The notes under the pieces: generated by a model
What the model saw: the letters and a program-made list of their open reading frames with translations, nothing else
Databases searched by the model: none
Told to the model about the DNA's origin: nothing
Shown here: positions 62,606 through 64,000 of the stretch, one piece after another
Position numbering within the stretch: position 1 is the stretch's first letter
How the letters are laid out: every line of letters begins with the position of its first letter
Position numbers and translations under genes: made by a program
Source: Micromonospora echinofusca
GTDB taxonomy: Bacteria > Actinomycetota > Actinomycetes > Mycobacteriales > Micromonosporaceae
Direction of reading: 5' to 3'
NCBI RefSeq assembly: GCF_900091445.1
Contig: NZ_LT607733.1
Coordinates: forward strand, 6,289,001-6,353,000
Length of the DNA stretch: 64,000 nt

Positions 62606-64000
62606 ATGGGATCGACAGCGCGCGTACGTGCCCCCGAACTGCGGGGCCGGCAGTGGCTCAACACGGGTGGGCGGAACCTGACCTTGAAGGACCTTCGAGG
62701 TCGCTGTGTCTTGTTAGATTTCTGGACCTTCTGCTGCATCAACTGCCTGCACGTGCTCGACGAGCTGCGCCCGCTGGAGGAGAAGTACGGCGACGTGCTC
62801 GTCGTGATCGGCGTGCACTCGCCGAAGTTCGAGCACGAGAAGGACCCGGACGCGCTGGCCGCCGCCGTGGAACGGTACGGCGTGCACCACCCCGTGCTCG
62901 ACGACCCCGAGCTGGAGATGTGGCAGCAGTACGCGGCCCGCGCCTGGCCCACCCTGTCGGTGATCGATCCCGAGGGCTACGTGGTGGCGACGATGGCGGG
63001 CGAGGGTCACGCCGAAGGGCTCGCCCGGCTCGTCGACGACCTGATCGACACCCACGAGGCGAAGGGCACGCTGCACCGGGGCGACGGCCCGTACGTCCCG
63101 CCGGCCGAGCCGGAGACCACGCTGCGCTTCCCGGGCAAGGCGGTGCTGCTGGAGAGCGGCAACCTGCTGGTGTCCGACTCGGCCCGGCACTCGCTGGCGG
63201 AGCTTGCGCCCGACGGCGAGACGCTGGTCCGCCGCATCGGGGCGGGCACCCGGGGCCGGGCCGACGGTCCCGCCGGGGCCGCCACCTTCTCCGAGCCGCA
63301 GGGGCTGTGCCTGCTGCCGGCGCACACCGCCGAGGTGGCCGGCTACGACCTCGTGGTCGCCGACACCGTCAACCACCTGCTGCGCGGCGTACGGCTGGCG
63401 GGCGGCGAGGTGGTGACCGTCGCCGGCACCGGCCGGCAGTGGCGTTCCACGGTTGACGACCACTCGCACGACGCGCTCTCGGTCGACCTCTCCTCCCCCT
63501 GGGACCTGGCCTGGTACGACGACAAGGTCGTCGTCGCGATGGCCGGCATCCACCAGCTCTGGTGGTTCGACCCGGTGAAGCGCACCGCCGGCATGTACGC
63601 GGGCACCACCGTCGAGGCCCTGCGCGACGGCCCGCTGGCGGAGGCGTGGATGGCACAGCCGTCCGGCCTCTCCGTCTCCGCCGACGGCGCCCGGCTCTGG
63701 GTGGCCGACAGCGAGACCAGCGCGATCCGGTACGTCGAGAACGACGTCATGGGCACCGCAGTCGGGCAGGGGCTCTTCGACTTCGGGCACGTCGACGGGC
63801 CAGCGTCGGAGGCGCTGCTCCAGCATCCGCTGGGGGTGTGCGCGCTGCCGGACGGCTCGGTGCTGATCGCCGACACGTACAACGGGGCGGTCCGCCGCTT
63901 CGACCCGGAGAGCGACCGGGTCTCGACGGTCGCCGACGGGCTGGCCGAGCCGAGCGACCTGCTGCTCACCCCGGCCGGCGAGGTGCTGGTGGTGGAGTCC
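62606..64000 (+). CDS. Thioredoxin-like/NHL-repeat protein (3' end outside window)
   Basis: 465 residues are visible and the frame is open at the window end. The N-terminal thioredoxin-like domain (about 10-140) has LLDFWTFCCINCLHVLDELR, where CINC is the CxxC redox pair with an extra preceding cysteine. The cis-proline region is ARAWPTLSVID near 113. NHL-type beta-propeller repeats follow from about 165, with PQGLCLLP, PWDLAWYDDKVVVA and HPLGVCALPDGSVLIAD. The layout is like NHLRC2/DipZ-type proteins. No signal peptide is seen. Codon 37 (62714-62716) is TTA, rare in these genomes and read by the bldA tRNA. Confidence 0.88.
   Translation, partial: MGSTARVRAPELRGRQWLNTGGRNLTLKDLRGRCVLLDFWTFCCINCLHVLDELRPLEEKYGDVLVVIGVHSPKFEHEKDPDALAAAVERYGVHHPVLDDPELEMWQQYAARAWPTLSVIDPEGYVVATMAGEGHAEGLARLVDDLIDTHEAKGTLHRGDGPYVPPAEPETTLRFPGKAVLLESGNLLVSDSARHSLAELAPDGETLVRRIGAGTRGRADGPAGAATFSEPQGLCLLPAHTAEVAGYDLVVADTVNHLLRGVRLAGGEVVTVAGTGRQWRSTVDDHSHDALSVDLSSPWDLAWYDDKVVVAMAGIHQLWWFDPVKRTAGMYAGTTVEALRDGPLAEAWMAQPSGLSVSADGARLWVADSETSAIRYVENDVMGTAVGQGLFDFGHVDGPASEALLQHPLGVCALPDGSVLIADTYNGAVRRFDPESDRVSTVADGLAEPSDLLLTPAGEVLVVES

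Overview
The window is a dense, very GC-rich actinobacterial chromosome segment. The codon use, the SigE-family sigma factor, the DnaK-GrpE-DnaJ-HspR operon with HAIR operators, DUF3151 next to class II aldolase, and many proline-rich membrane proteins all fit Micromonosporaceae (Micromonospora-like). That placement is inference. I see no rRNA, tRNA, CRISPR array, insertion sequence or prophage. Both ends cut through genes.

Layout. 1-3.6 kb: end of an acyl-CoA dehydrogenase, an acyl-CoA synthetase and an MFS exporter (+). 3.6-8.7 kb (-): a sigma factor with a membrane partner, purD, an AbiEi/DUF559-type protein that overlaps purD by about 200 bases, and purA. 8.8-12.7 kb (+): a diacylglycerol-kinase-like protein and a ParA-like ATPase with a very long disordered head. 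12.8-16.8 kb: DUF3151, a LOG-family protein, class II aldolase, a 4-TM protein and a small acidic protein. 16.8-22.3 kb: a truncated LCP remnant, then the Hen1-Pnkp RNA-repair pair and a DedA protein. 22.3-30.9 kb (-): ArsR regulator, pyrE, an SDR, two related tailed membrane proteins, and a tightly overlapping operon of DUF4178, DUF2617, DUF4247, DUF350, a two-TM protein and a membrane-fused aminopropyltransferase. 31-33.7 kb: clpB with a HAIR operator. 33.9-36.6 kb: a KhtTU-like K+/H+ antiporter pair and small conserved proteins. 36.9-41.5 kb (-): dnaK-grpE-dnaJ-hspR. 41.6-46.4 kb (+): two linked dynamin/YfjP-like GTPases and a conserved unknown. 46.6-48.5 kb: an HxlR regulator divergent from a reductase/metallo-hydrolase pair across a perfect operator-like palindrome. 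48.6-50.3 kb: a PAP2-like protein and a Pro-rich repeat protein. 50.9-54.5 kb: a 2-oxoacid dehydrogenase E1alpha-E1beta-E2 operon. 54.7-64 kb: a 45-residue protein, a giant LppU-like membrane protein, a secreted seven-repeat VCBS-type protein, a LAL-type LuxR regulator, a 36-residue membrane peptide and the start of a thioredoxin-NHL protein.

How the parts work together. HspR should repress its own dnaK operon and clpB through the two HAIR sites, linking the disaggregase to the chaperone team. Hen1 and Pnkp are translationally coupled and together repair cleaved RNA. The aminopropyltransferase operon is the strongest candidate here for a poorly described membrane system. Three look-alike extragenic palindromes (7.3, 30.9 and 46.5 kb) form a dispersed family not explained by any gene. 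Perfect GC-rich hairpins mark most convergent gene ends. Others sit where a simple terminator is not expected: between grpE and dnaJ, in the dnaK leader, and in the divergent gap before the LOG gene.
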